Below are positions 16,377-26,047 of a stretch of DNA of 64,000 bases, piece by piece (the first letter of the stretch is position 1; every line of letters begins with the position of its first letter). The position numbers were made by a program, and so were the translations under genes. A model generated the notes under the pieces. It made no database searches. It saw nothing but the letters and a program-made list of their open reading frames with translations, and was not told the origin of the DNA. Source of the DNA: Myxococcus sp. RHSTA-1-4 (lineage in GTDB: Bacteria > Myxococcota > Myxococcia > Myxococcales > Myxococcaceae); assembly GCF_020037125.1 (NCBI RefSeq), contig NZ_JAIQDG010000002.1:372001-436000 (forward strand), read 5' to 3'.

Positions 16377-18704
16377 GTGACTCTCGAAGCCGGAACCCAC
16401 ATCGGCAAGTACGTCGTCCGCCGCAAGCTCGCCGAGGGCGGGATGGCGGAGATCTACCTGTGCACGGCCCGCGGCCCGGAGGGCTTCGAGAAGGAGGTCG
16501 TCATCAAGCGGGTGCGCGCCTTCCTGGCGAGCGACCCGGAGTTCGTCGGGATGTTCATCGCCGAGGCGCGGCTGGCCTCGCGGCTGAACCACGCCAACGT
16601 GGTGCAGATCTTCGACTTCGACAAGCACGAGGACACGTACTACCTGGCCATGGAGTACGTGCGCGGCTGCTCGCTGTGGGAGCTGCGCAAGAAGTGCAAG
16701 GAGCTGATGGAGCCGGTGCCGCCGGTGCTGGTGGCGCACATCGGCGCGGAGGTGGCGCGGGGTCTGCACTACGCGCACCGGCTCAAGGTGAACGGGCAGC
16801 CGCTGGACCTGGTGCACCGGGACGTCACGCCGCACAACGTGCTGCTGTCCTTCGACGGGGCGGTGAAGCTGACGGACTTCGGCATCGCGAAGGCGGGCAA
16901 CAAGCTCACCCAGCCCGGCGTGCTGAAGGGGAAGTTCGCGTACATGTCCCCGGAGCAGGCCCGTGGCGAGGCCGTGGACGCGCGCACGGACATCTTCGCC
17001 CTGGGCGTGGTGCTGTGGGAGATGCTCACGGGCGGGCGGCTGTTCGACGGGGACTCGGAGGTGGCGGTGCTGCGCGCGGTGCAGCAGAGCGCCATTCCGC
17101 CCCCGGCCCGGCTCAACCCGGACGTGCCGGCGGACCTGGACGCCGCCGTGGTGCGGGCGCTGGACCGCGACCCGGGGGCCCGCTTCCAGACGGCGGGGGA
17201 GCTGGAGCGCGCCCTGGCCCAGTGCGTGCTGAAGCACGCCCGGTCGGTGGACGACACGGACCTGAGCGCCTTCATGCGGCGCCTGTTTCCCACCAGCCTC
17301 ACCCAGGCCCTGCCCACGGTGCAGGAGCGGACCCACGTCGAGCAGGTGCCGACGCCCCCGGGTGACGAGGCTCCTGTCCCGGCCCCGCGCGAGCCCACGG
17401 CGGTGATGCCGGGGGTCTCCAGCGGCCGAGGCATCGCGGTGGCGCCGTCGCCCGACGAGGACGTCAACGCGAGCACCTTCGTGCTGCCTCGCAGGGACGA
17501 GGAGCCCGTCGCCGCGCCCGTGCCGCTGCCGCCCATGGCCACGCCGATGATGCCGCTGCCGGCCGTGGCCTCGTCGCCGGTGCCGCGCCCCCTGCCACCC
17601 CTGGCCGCGCCCATTGCCGCGGTTCGGCCGAGCCGTCCGGAGGGCACCCCGGCGGTGCCCCCGCCCGAAGCAGGGGAGGGTGACGTCGCGGTGTCGTCCG
17701 GCACGGCTTCCGGAGCGAGGCTGCCGGGCCAGGGGGAGGGCGTGCCGTCGCCGGGGATGGGGGCCGCGACCGACGGAAAGCGACCGAGCCAGGGCGGGGG
17801 AGTTTCGTCCGTGTCGTCGGGGACGGCTTCCGGCACGAAGCGGCCGAGCGGGGCGAGAGACCTGCCGTCCGTGTCGTCGGGGACGGCTTCCGGCACGAAG
17901 CGGCCGAGCGGGGCGAAGGGGCTGCCCGCGGTGCCATCCTCCGGGACGGACTCCGGGAGGCGGCCGAGCCGTCCGGATGGGATGCAGGCCGTGGAGGAGG
18001 AGAGAACCGAGTCGTCGACCGAGCCCGCCGCCCTGGCTGATGCCGAGCTCCCCGAGAACGAGCTCCCCGGCGCGCGGGAGGAGGGCTCCGGAGGGGTGAG
18101 GCCCGTTTCGCGCCGCCGCCCGCTGGCGCTGGGGCTGAGCGCCGCGCTGGGCCTGGCCGTCGTCGGAGGCGGAGTGGCCCTGATGCGCTTCCGCGCCGAG
18201 CCCGCGCCGGCGACCGCACCCTCGGAGGCCGGAACGGCCGCGTCCGCCGGGATGCCGGCTACCACGGGCGGGCCGCCCGCCGTCTCCCCCCCGGCTTCCG
18301 CCGCTCCGGTGGACGCCGGGAGCGAAGCGGCGCTCGCCGTCGCTCCGCCCGCGAATGGTGGCGAGGACGCCGACTCCGAGGTGGACGGGCTGAAGCGGGA
18401 GGAAGCGCTCGCCGGCACCGAGCCCCGGCCCGCTTCGGGGGACTCGCGGCCCGAGGCCTCCGAGACACGGGAGGCCCGTCCGGCCGTGTCCACGGGCACA
18501 CTCCAGGTGCGCGCCGCGCCGTACGCCACCGTGTTCATCGACGGGAAGAAGATGGGTGAGGTCTCGGGGCGTGCCTCGTACCGGCTGCCCCCGGGCACCT
18601 ATAAGCTGGTCTTCCAGCACCCCACCGGCGACAAGCGCTTCGACGTCACCGTCACCGCCGGCGGCTCCGTGACTCGCGAGTTCCGGGCGCCCCGAGCCCG
18701 CTGA
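16377..18704 (+). CDS. Membrane Ser/Thr protein kinase with one PEGA domain (kinase 2)
   Basis: 775 residues from a GTG at 16377; the frame is open back into kinase 1 but the kinase fold starts here. The catalytic set is complete: Lys44 (VVIKR), HRD-V-TPHN (147-154), DFG (167-169) and MSPEQ. The linker (about 310-575) is low-complexity and contains an exact 20-residue duplication around 17807-17916. One membrane helix (about 578-600) is followed by an Ala/Pro-rich spacer and a single C-terminal PEGA domain (TLQVRAAPYATVFIDGKKMG). It is probably co-transcribed with kinase 1 (20 bp gap). The kinase domains are similar but clearly diverged, pointing to an old tandem duplication. Confidence 0.88.
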   Translation: MTLEAGTHIGKYVVRRKLAEGGMAEIYLCTARGPEGFEKEVVIKRVRAFLASDPEFVGMFIAEARLASRLNHANVVQIFDFDKHEDTYYLAMEYVRGCSLWELRKKCKELMEPVPPVLVAHIGAEVARGLHYAHRLKVNGQPLDLVHRDVTPHNVLLSFDGAVKLTDFGIAKAGNKLTQPGVLKGKFAYMSPEQARGEAVDARTDIFALGVVLWEMLTGGRLFDGDSEVAVLRAVQQSAIPPPARLNPDVPADLDAAVVRALDRDPGARFQTAGELERALAQCVLKHARSVDDTDLSAFMRRLFPTSLTQALPTVQERTHVEQVPTPPGDEAPVPAPREPTAVMPGVSSGRGIAVAPSPDEDVNASTFVLPRRDEEPVAAPVPLPPMATPMMPLPAVASSPVPRPLPPLAAPIAAVRPSRPEGTPAVPPPEAGEGDVAVSSGTASGARLPGQGEGVPSPGMGAATDGKRPSQGGGVSSVSSGTASGTKRPSGARDLPSVSSGTASGTKRPSGAKGLPAVPSSGTDSGRRPSRPDGMQAVEEERTESSTEPAALADAELPENELPGAREEGSGGVRPVSRRRPLALGLSAALGLAVVGGGVALMRFRAEPAPATAPSEAGTAASAGMPATTGGPPAVSPPASAAPVDAGSEAALAVAPPANGGEDADSEVDGLKREEALAGTEPRPASGDSRPEASETREARPAVSTGTLQVRAAPYATVFIDGKKMGEVSGRASYRLPPGTYKLVFQHPTGDKRFDVTVTAGGSVTREFRAPRAR
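17807..17916 (+). repeat. 60-bp in-frame tandem duplication inside kinase 2
   Basis: Bases 17807-17856 and 17867-17916 are identical over 50 bp with a 60-bp period, encoding the repeated SVSSGTASGTKRPSGA. It lies in the disordered linker, so copy number can probably vary without loss of function. Confidence 0.85.
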
Positions 18705-18776
18705 AGCGTCAACCAGTGAACGCCGCCGGGCGCCGGAAGGCCCCGGTGTCCAGGCTCCCTCCGCGCCGCGCTCATC

Positions 18777-18913
18777 GGCCGCTTCCGGCCACCTTCCGTC
18801 TCCACCCCCCGTGTGTCCTGAAGCCGCTTGCGGCCGGGTGAGGGGCCCCGAGTCATTTCCGCCCACCTCCCGCTTCAGCGCCCACCGCGCGGCCTGAAGC
18901 CGCTTCCGGCCTC
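18777..18913. repeat. Three copies of a short GCCGCTT(C/G)CGGCC element between genes
   Basis: The element occurs at about 18778-18790, 18823-18835 and 18898-18910; the last two share a preceding TGAA. Each is nearly self-complementary (GGCCG..CGGCC type) and could fold. It lies in the 332-bp gap after kinase 2, which otherwise shows nothing coding. Its role, possibly transcription termination, is unknown. Confidence 0.4.
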
Positions 18914-19001
18914 CTCACGCCGCTACGCCTCCGCGCGTCCTCTATCGGTCTCCGCCGAACAGGCCTGTAGCGGACTGCCTTGACTCCTGCGATCGGCTCT
19001 G

Positions 19002-19035
19002 GCACTCAGTGCAGCCCATTCAGTAGAATATATTC
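19002..19035 (+). promoter_or_regulatory. Promoter/operator of the MerR-like gene: -10 TAGAAT within a palindrome
   Basis: TAGAAT (19024-19029) is a strong -10 whose expected start point falls at or next to the ATG at 19037, implying a leaderless mRNA. It overlaps the perfect 10-bp palindrome GAATATATTC (19026-19035). A second inverted repeat, GCACT-C-AGTGC (19002-19012), sits near the -35 position. The AT-rich block stands out in this genome. Autorepression is the simplest reading. Confidence 0.5.
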
Positions 19036-19036
19036 A

Positions 19037-19561
19037 ATGGATTCGATGCACCTGCTGGCTCCCGACGAGATTGCTCGGATCGAGCGCGAGAACGCGGGAG
19101 GTCTGCCCGCGAGCGCCATCCTGGAGATCTTCCGGCCGCGGGGTGTGCGCCTGTCGGAAGCAACGTTCCGCAAGTACGTCCAGGCGGGGCTGCTACCGCG
19201 CAGCCGCCGCGTGGGGCGCAAGGGCAAGCACCAGGGAAGCCGGGGGCTCTATCCGGTGGAGGCGGTGCGTCGCATCAATGTCATCAAGAAGATGATGGCG
19301 GAGGGGCACACCCTGGAGGACATCAAGCGCTCCTACGTCTTCCACCGCAACCACATCGACCAGTTGGAGCGGGACCTGGCGGGTCTATTGGATGGGTTCC
19401 AGGAAGAGCTGGGGGATCGCGCCTTTGGGGGGGAGCACCGGCGTACGCTCGAGGCGGAGTTGGCAACATTGCGGCAAAGAGCGCAGGATCTGGTCCGGGA
19501 TGTGGCCCGGCTGGGCAGCGCCGTAACCGCACGCGCAGACGAAACCATCCGTTCGCAATAA
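19037..19561 (+). CDS. MerR-like helix-turn-helix regulator
   Basis: 174 residues from the ATG at 19037 (a second ATG is at 19046). No Shine-Dalgarno is visible, consistent with a leaderless transcript. Residues about 15-95 form a winged-helix region with MerR character: LSEATFRKYVQAGLLP, then a basic wing (RSRRVGRKGKHQGSRG) and LYPVEAVRRINVIKKMMAEGHTLEDIKRSY. The C-terminal half is coiled coil (HIDQLERDLAGLLDGF, RTLEAELATLRQRAQDLVRDVARL), presumably for dimerisation, without an effector domain or metal-binding Cys. The gene is 45 bp upstream of a sigma-region-4-like gene in the same direction, so they may act together. Confidence 0.75.
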   Translation: MDSMHLLAPDEIARIERENAGGLPASAILEIFRPRGVRLSEATFRKYVQAGLLPRSRRVGRKGKHQGSRGLYPVEAVRRINVIKKMMAEGHTLEDIKRSYVFHRNHIDQLERDLAGLLDGFQEELGDRAFGGEHRRTLEAELATLRQRAQDLVRDVARLGSAVTARADETIRSQ

Positions 19562-19606
19562 GATGCCGGCCCGGAAGCGGGTAGACTGGCTCCACGTGGA
19601 GGGGAC

Positions 19607-20098
<492 letters not shown>

Positions 20099-20144
20099 GG
20101 GGCGGGGCGGTTTTCGCCCGTCGACGGAGGGCCGACGTGATGCG

Positions 20145-20173
20145 TTGACACCCCAGGGGGTGGTTGCTAGGAC
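20145..20173 (+). promoter_or_regulatory. Candidate vegetative promoter for purH
   Basis: A perfect -35 TTGACA (20145-20150) and an extended -10 TGCTAGGAC (TAGGAC at 20168-20173) are 17 bp apart. A start near 20180 gives a leader of about 23 nt. Confidence 0.65.
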
Positions 20174-20202
20174 CGCCGCTCCCCGCACACCGAGGCGCAC
20201 AC

Positions 20203-21747
20203 GTGCTGGCTCTCCTCAGCGTTTCCGACAAGCGAGGCCTGGTTCCCTTCGCCCAGGGCCTCGTTCGACTGGGTTTCCGTCTGCTCTCCACGGGCGGCAC
20301 GCTGGAGGCGCTCAAGAGCGCCGGCGTCCCCGCCACCAAGGTCTCCGACCATACGCAGAGCCCCGAGATTCTCGGCGGACGCGTGAAGACGCTCCACCCC
20401 CGCATCCATGGCGGCATCCTCGGCCGCTTGGATTTGGAGGGGGACCGGGCGGAGATGAAGGCCCACGGCATCGAGCCCATCTCCCTGGTCGCGGTGAACC
20501 TGTACCCCTTCCGCCAGACGGTGGCGTCGGGCGCCGCGGAAGCGGACGTCATCGAGCAGATTGATATCGGCGGGCCGGCCATGGTGCGCGCGTCCGCGAA
20601 GAACTTCCGGCACGTGGCGGTGGTGGTGGACCCGGACGACTACACCGGGGTGCTCGCCGAGCTGGAGCAGCACAAGGCGGTGGGCGAGGAGACGCGGCGC
20701 CGGCTGATGCGCAAGGCCTTCGCCCACACGGCGGCCTACGACGCGTCCATCTCCGCGTGGCTGTCCGGTGGCGCCGGCGAGCCGTTCCCCGGCGAGCTGT
20801 CGCTGGCCTTCCAGAAGGTGCAGGACCTGCGCTACGGGGAGAACCCGCACCAGCGCGGCGCCTTCTACCGCGAGCACTCCGCGCCCGCGGAGCCCACGCT
20901 GGCCTTCTCCAAGGTGCTGCAGGGCAAGGAGCTGTCCTACAACAACATCCTGGACCTGGACGCGGCGCTCGGGCTGCTGCTGGAGTTCCCGGAGAAGCCC
21001 TGCGCGGTCATCATCAAGCACAACACCCCGTGCGGCGTGTCGGTGGATGACTCGCTGGTGAAGGCGTACCGCACGGCGCGCGCGGTGGACGAGGTGTCCG
21101 CCTTCGGCGGCATCGTCGCGCTCAACCGCGAGGTGGACGAGCCCACCGCCCAGGCCATGGCGGAGACGTTCCTGGAGGCGGTCATCGCGCCGTCCTACTC
21201 GCCCGCGGCGCTCCAGGTGCTGGCGGCGAAGAAGAACCTGCGGCTCCTGGAGGCGGGCGCGGCGCTGGCCTCGCCGAGCGCCCGGCCGAGGGCCCAGCTC
21301 GACGCCCGGAGCGTGTCCGGCGGACTGCTCCTGATGGACCGGGACGCGGTGGAGCCGGCGCTGAGCTGGAAGGTGGTCTCCAAGCGCGCCCCCACACCGG
21401 ACGAGGAGCGGGCCCTGCGCTTCGCCTGGAAGGTGTGCAAGCACGTGAAGAGCAACGCCATCGTGTTCTCCTCGGGAGACAGGCTGCTGGCGCAGGGCGG
21501 TGGCCAGACGAACCGGGTGGACTCGGTGCGCATCGCGATGCAGCGCGGCGGAGAGGCCCTCAAGGGGAGCGCCGTGGCCTCGGACGCCTTCTTCCCCTTC
21601 CGGGACGGCCTGGACGAGGCGGCCAGGGCCGGGGCGACCTGCGTCATCCACCCGGGCGGCTCCATCCGGGACGCGGAGGTCATCGCCGCGGCGGATGAAC
21701 ATGGAATGGCCATGGTACTGACGGGAGTGAGACACTTCCGTCACTGA
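20203..21747 (+). CDS. purH: Bifunctional AICAR formyltransferase / IMP cyclohydrolase
   Basis: 514 residues from a GTG at 20203, preceded by GAGG at 7 nt. The N-terminal cyclohydrolase domain begins [19 protein letters not shown], with the substrate-binding STGGT and [15 protein letters not shown]. The C-terminal transformylase domain has LRYGENPHQ, the KHNTPCG motif with catalytic Lys-His, and the end GVRHFRH. It catalyses the last two steps of IMP synthesis. The length (about 510-530 in other bacteria) is normal. The next gene starts 3 bp after the stop and purD follows, so the three probably form one operon behind the TTGACA promoter. Confidence 0.97.
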   Translation: MLALLSVSDKRGLVPFAQGLVRLGFRLLSTGGTLEALKSAGVPATKVSDHTQSPEILGGRVKTLHPRIHGGILGRLDLEGDRAEMKAHGIEPISLVAVNLYPFRQTVASGAAEADVIEQIDIGGPAMVRASAKNFRHVAVVVDPDDYTGVLAELEQHKAVGEETRRRLMRKAFAHTAAYDASISAWLSGGAGEPFPGELSLAFQKVQDLRYGENPHQRGAFYREHSAPAEPTLAFSKVLQGKELSYNNILDLDAALGLLLEFPEKPCAVIIKHNTPCGVSVDDSLVKAYRTARAVDEVSAFGGIVALNREVDEPTAQAMAETFLEAVIAPSYSPAALQVLAAKKNLRLLEAGAALASPSARPRAQLDARSVSGGLLLMDRDAVEPALSWKVVSKRAPTPDEERALRFAWKVCKHVKSNAIVFSSGDRLLAQGGGQTNRVDSVRIAMQRGGEALKGSAVASDAFFPFRDGLDEAARAGATCVIHPGGSIRDAEVIAAADEHGMAMVLTGVRHFRH

Positions 21748-21750
21748 GTC

Positions 21751-24700
21751 ATGCGCATCGTCTGTCAGAAATGCGCGGCCGCCTATGCGATCGATGATCG
21801 ACTGATCACCGCCAAGGGCGTTCGCGCGCAGTGTCCCCGCTGCCGGCACCTGCAGTTGGTCCGGCGCGATCCCTCGGCCGCGCCCGCTGCTGGCGCGCCG
21901 GCTCCCTCGTCGCAGCCCGCGGCGCCCGCCACCCAGCCTCCGCAGCCGCAGGCCGCGCCCGCCGCTCCGGCGCTTCCGGCGGAGGGAGACCTCTTCGGCG
22001 ACTTCGGCTCGCCGCCTCCCACCGCGGCTCCGCCGGTCCCTCCACCCGCGGCGAACCGGCCTTCCCAGGGGGCCGCCCGGCCCGCGCAGGCCGCGGCTGC
22101 TCCGGCCTCGGACCTCTTCGGAGACTTCGGGGCCATGCCGTCTCCCGGTCCCGCTTCCGCGCCCCCGGTGGACCCGTTCGCGAGCCTGGATGCCCCTGCG
22201 CCGGCCGCTCCGGGCGCGGACCCGCTGCTCGACTTCCTGGGGCCGGCTCCCGCCGCGCCGCCCGCCCCGGTGGCCCGCGTCTCCTCGGGGCCCGGGGCTG
22301 CTCCCGTTCCGGTGACTCCGCCCACGGCGGCGTCCACGCCCCGCGCCGCGCCTCCGGCCACGGCGGCGACGGCCCCCTTGGCGTCGTCCAGGCCGGCCAC
22401 CTCCGGCTGCCGCTCCTGTGGCAAGCCGCTGACGGACTCCTTCGACCAGGCGCTCGGGATGTGCGACGACTGCCGGCAGCGGGAGCCCGCCCGGGCGCCG
22501 GCCGCTGCCGCCGCGTCGGCTCCGGTGGCCGCCGCCTCGGGAGGCGCGGACTTCCTTCCGCCGCTCACCTCGCTGGAGGAGGGGGCCTCGCCGTCTCTCT
22601 CGCCCGAGCCTCGCGGCGGCCCTCGAGCCTCCGCGGCCCCGGGCCTGGGCGCGGAGCCCCGGAGCAGCCCGCGCATTCCCATCAGCACCGACATCATCCC
22701 GGACATGGGGCCCGAGCCCCGCAGTGGCGCTCGCACCGCGCCGTCGCTGGGGGCCGAGCCCCGCAGCGGCTCCTCGCGCATCTCCGGCGTCCCCGGGCCG
22801 CGGACGGGCTCCGCGCAGATTCAGGCCGCGGGCCGCGCGTCCAGCGGGCGCGGGCGGGGGCTGCTCCTGGGGGGACTGGTGCTGCTGCTCATCGGCGGTG
22901 GCGCTGGCGGGTTCATCCTCTTCCAGCGGCATCAGGAGCAGGCGCGCCGGAATGCACAGCCTCCGGCCCCGCCCCCTGTCCCGGGAGAAATCCAGGCGGT
23001 GCTGTCGCGCTGGAAGCTGAAGTACCTGGAGCTCAGCGGCAGCAGCGCGGAGCGGCTCGCGGAGGGGCAGAAGCAGCTCGCCAGCGACGACCGCTTCGCC
23101 TACGCCGAGGCGGAGGAGTCCTTCCAGCAGGCGCTGCTGCTGGACCCCCGGAGCGACGCGGCCATCGCCGGCTATGTGCAGGCGCTGGCGCTGGGGCGTG
23201 GCGCCGGCCTGGATGACGCCACCTTCCAGGAGGCGCGCACGCTGATGGAGGCGGCGGAGGCCCGCTCGGGCCGCACCGCGCCGCTGCTGCTGGCGCACGC
23301 GAACCTGCTGCTGACGCGCTCCCGGCAGTCCGACCCGCTCGAGCAGGCGCGCAAGCTGGCCGAGGAGCTGCTGGGCCTCTCCGAGGTCCCCGACGTGCAG
23401 AAGGCCGAGGCGCACCTCATCCTGGGGCGCGCGTACCTGTCCACGTCCAGCGAGCTGGCGCGCAACCACTTCGACACCGCGCAGCAGCTCGCACCGGACC
23501 TCAAGCGCGTCCCGTACTACCGCGCGCTCGCGCACGAGTCGGCCGGCGAGTACTCGGCCGCGCTGGACACGCTGCGCAAGCGCCTGGCGGCGAATCCCCA
23601 GGACTGGGACAGCCTCGCGGCCACCTCCCGCATCTACCAGGAGGTGGGCGAGCCCTCCGAGGCGCGGCGGCTGTACGAGGCCCGGGTGAAGGCGGACGCC
23701 GGCGAGCTGCGCGCGCTGCTGCCGCTGGCCATGCTGCGCTACCAGACGGAGGGCAACGCCGCCGCCGCGGTGCGCGAGCTGCGCGCGCTGCTGAAGAACC
23801 GCTCCGAGTACGAGAACCCCGAGGTGGCCGAGGCGCTGGTGCACCTGGCGGCCGCGGAGCGCGCGGTGGGCAATGCGGACGCGGGGGCGAAGGCGGCCGA
23901 GGAGGCCCTGCGGCTCGTGAAGGGCCTGCCCGAGGCGCACCTCCAGGTCTTCCTGGTGGCGCTGGGCCGCCGCGACGCGACGAAGGCGCGGGAGCACTTC
24001 TCGGGCCTCCGGGGACGGCTGGAGGACGCGGCGCTGGAGAAGGTGCTCGAGGGCCGGCTGCTGCTGCTGGAGAAGAAGCCCGCGGAGGCGCTGGAGCGCT
24101 TCCAGGAGGCGGTGCGGCTGGACGGGCGGAGGCTGGACGCGCAGTTGCTGGCCGGCGTTGCCGCGGCGAGCGCGAAGCGGCGCGAAGATGCGTTCCGCGC
24201 GCTCAACCCGGCGCTCCAGTCGGACCCGCTGCGGCTGGAGCCCCGGCCGGCGGTGACGCGCTTCTGGCTGCGCCCGGCCGAGACGGTGGAGGGCATGGAG
24301 GGCATCATCCTCGCGCTGGCCGAGGGCCCCGAGGACCCGTCGCCCCTGCTGTACGAGGGCCTGCTGCGCTTCCACCAGGGAGCCCTGGACGCGGCGGAGC
24401 GCCACTTCCGCGACGTGCTGGAGGTGGACTCCAACAACGGCGCGGCGCAGGCGTACCGGTCGCTCATCGCGCTGAAGCGCGGCAACACCTCCGAGGCGAG
24501 GAGCCTGGGCCAGCAGGCGGTGGAGGGCGGGCGGCAGATGCCCGTGGCGCACCTGTCGCTGGGACTGGCCCTGGCGGAGGCCCGGCAGGTGGAGCCGGCC
24601 AAGCGCGCCCTTCGCGACGCGCTGACGCTGGCGCCCGGGCTGCTGTCGGCGCAGGTGCGGCTGGCGGAGCTGGAGCCGCCGCAGCGGCGCGCGGCGGCAC

Positions 24701-24780
24701 GAGACACCCTGGTGAAGGTGGTGGGGTTGGATCCGGCGTACCTCCCCGCCAAGCGGATGCTCTATCAGTTGGAACGGTGA
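21751..24780 (+). CDS. Zinc-ribbon (MJ0042-type) membrane protein with TPR repeats
   Basis: 1009 residues, starting 3 bp after purH. The N-terminus is an MJ0042-type zinc finger (CQKC ... CPRC, residues 5-33). A long Ala/Pro-rich linker contains a repeated LFGDFG motif and a second Cys set (CRSCGKPL ... CDDC, about 225-245). A single membrane helix (GLLLGGLVLLLIGGGAGGFILF, about 371-392) precedes about 600 residues of TPR-like helices. This zinc-ribbon/low-complexity/TM/TPR layout recurs in myxobacteria, mostly uncharacterised, and the TPR part would lie across the inner membrane as a protein-binding scaffold. Its place between purH and purD suggests co-expression, not a role in purine synthesis. 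Confidence 0.8.
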   Translation: MRIVCQKCAAAYAIDDRLITAKGVRAQCPRCRHLQLVRRDPSAAPAAGAPAPSSQPAAPATQPPQPQAAPAAPALPAEGDLFGDFGSPPPTAAPPVPPPAANRPSQGAARPAQAAAAPASDLFGDFGAMPSPGPASAPPVDPFASLDAPAPAAPGADPLLDFLGPAPAAPPAPVARVSSGPGAAPVPVTPPTAASTPRAAPPATAATAPLASSRPATSGCRSCGKPLTDSFDQALGMCDDCRQREPARAPAAAAASAPVAAASGGADFLPPLTSLEEGASPSLSPEPRGGPRASAAPGLGAEPRSSPRIPISTDIIPDMGPEPRSGARTAPSLGAEPRSGSSRISGVPGPRTGSAQIQAAGRASSGRGRGLLLGGLVLLLIGGGAGGFILFQRHQEQARRNAQPPAPPPVPGEIQAVLSRWKLKYLELSGSSAERLAEGQKQLASDDRFAYAEAEESFQQALLLDPRSDAAIAGYVQALALGRGAGLDDATFQEARTLMEAAEARSGRTAPLLLAHANLLLTRSRQSDPLEQARKLAEELLGLSEVPDVQKAEAHLILGRAYLSTSSELARNHFDTAQQLAPDLKRVPYYRALAHESAGEYSAALDTLRKRLAANPQDWDSLAATSRIYQEVGEPSEARRLYEARVKADAGELRALLPLAMLRYQTEGNAAAAVRELRALLKNRSEYENPEVAEALVHLAAAERAVGNADAGAKAAEEALRLVKGLPEAHLQVFLVALGRRDATKAREHFSGLRGRLEDAALEKVLEGRLLLLEKKPAEALERFQEAVRLDGRRLDAQLLAGVAAASAKRREDAFRALNPALQSDPLRLEPRPAVTRFWLRPAETVEGMEGIILALAEGPEDPSPLLYEGLLRFHQGALDAAERHFRDVLEVDSNNGAAQAYRSLIALKRGNTSEARSLGQQAVEGGRQMPVAHLSLGLALAEARQVEPAKRALRDALTLAPGLLSAQVRLAELEPPQRRAAARDTLVKVVGLDPAYLPAKRMLYQLER

Positions 24781-24787
24781 GGTGGAT

Positions 24788-26047
24788 GTGAAGGTCCTGC
24801 TGCTCGGTTCCGGAGGCCGTGAGCACGCGCTCGCGTGGAAGCTGTCCCAGAGCCCCCGGCTCACCCGGCTGCTGTGTGGCCCGGGCAACCCGGGCACCGC
24901 GAAGCTGGCCACCAATGTCCCCGTGCGGCCGGACGTGCCGGAGGAGGTGGTGGCGCTGGCGCGGCGCGAGGCCGTGGACCTGGTGGTGGTGGGGCCGGAG
25001 GCGCCCCTGGTGGCCGGCGTGGCGGACGCGCTGGCCGCGGCGGGCATCCCCTGCTTCGGCCCCGTCCGGGGCGCCGCCCTCATCGAGGGCTCCAAGGCCT
25101 TCGCCAAGGAAATCATGGCCGAGGCGGGCGTGCCCACCGCGGCCTTCCGCACCTTCACGGACGTGAATCAGGCGGAGGCCTACGCGGTGGAGCAGGGCCG
25201 CATCGTCGTGAAGGCGGACGGGCTGGCCGCGGGCAAGGGCGTCATCGTGGCGCATGACGTGGAGGCCGCGCGCGAGGCGGTGCGCGCGGTGGGCGCCATG
25301 GGCTCGGCGGGCCAGACGATGGTCCTGGAGGAGCTGCTGGAGGGCGAGGAGGTCTCCGCCATGGCCCTGTGTGACGGCGAGCGCTACGTGATGCTGCCGC
25401 TGTCCCAGGACCACAAGCGCGTGGGTGACGGGGACACGGGCCCCAACACCGGTGGCATGGGCGCGTACTGCCCGGCCCCGTTCCTGACGGAGGCGCAGCT
25501 CGCCGAGGTGGGGGAGCGCATCGTCGCGCCGACGCTGGCCGTGCTGCGCCGGCGCGGAATTCCGTTCCGGGGCGTGCTGTATGCGGGATTGATGCTCACG
25601 CGCACCGGGCCGAAGGTGCTGGAGTTCAACGCGCGCTTCGGCGACCCCGAGACGCAGGTGTTGATGATGCAGCTCGGCGAGGACCTGCTGCCGCTGGTGG
25701 ACGCGTGCGCGCGCGGGCGGCTGGAGCCCCGGACGCTGAAGACGCACCCGGGCGCGTCGGTGGGCGTGGTGATGGCGGCGCAGGGCTACCCGGACGCGCC
25801 TCGCAAGGGCCAGCCCATTGAAGGGCTGGACGCGGTGCCGGCGGACGCCACGGTGTTCCTGGCCGGTGTGGACGCGAAGGATGGCGCGCTGGTGACGAGC
25901 GGCGGCCGGGTGCTGACGGTGTGCGCGCGGGGCGAGGACCTGGCGCGGGCACGTGAGCGGGCCTACGCGGCGGCGGCGGCCGTGCGCTTCGAGGGCATGC
26001 ACTTCCGCCGGGACATCGGCGCGCGAGGGATGAAGGCGGCGCCGTGA
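24788..26047 (+). CDS. purD: Phosphoribosylamine-glycine ligase
   Basis: 419 residues from a GTG at 24788, preceded by GAGG that overlaps the previous stop; a GTG at 24782 would add two residues. The start VKVLLLGSGGREHALAWKL and the ATP-grasp core (KADGLAAGKGVIVA, ALCDGERYVMLPLSQDHKR, GDTGPNTGGMGAY, FNARFGDPETQ) are diagnostic. It forms glycinamide ribonucleotide in de novo purine synthesis. The length is normal. The last 4 bp (GTGA) overlap the start of lptF, so purine and LPS-transport genes are translationally linked here. Confidence 0.97.
   Translation: MKVLLLGSGGREHALAWKLSQSPRLTRLLCGPGNPGTAKLATNVPVRPDVPEEVVALARREAVDLVVVGPEAPLVAGVADALAAAGIPCFGPVRGAALIEGSKAFAKEIMAEAGVPTAAFRTFTDVNQAEAYAVEQGRIVVKADGLAAGKGVIVAHDVEAAREAVRAVGAMGSAGQTMVLEELLEGEEVSAMALCDGERYVMLPLSQDHKRVGDGDTGPNTGGMGAYCPAPFLTEAQLAEVGERIVAPTLAVLRRRGIPFRGVLYAGLMLTRTGPKVLEFNARFGDPETQVLMMQLGEDLLPLVDACARGRLEPRTLKTHPGASVGVVMAAQGYPDAPRKGQPIEGLDAVPADATVFLAGVDAKDGALVTSGGRVLTVCARGEDLARARERAYAAAAAVRFEGMHFRRDIGARGMKAAP

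Noticed and set aside
20167-25158. A 1663-residue minus-strand open frame across purH, the TPR gene and purD.
   Set aside because: It lies opposite three well-supported genes and has the Arg/Gly/Ala-rich composition of a GC-rich antisense frame, with no motif.
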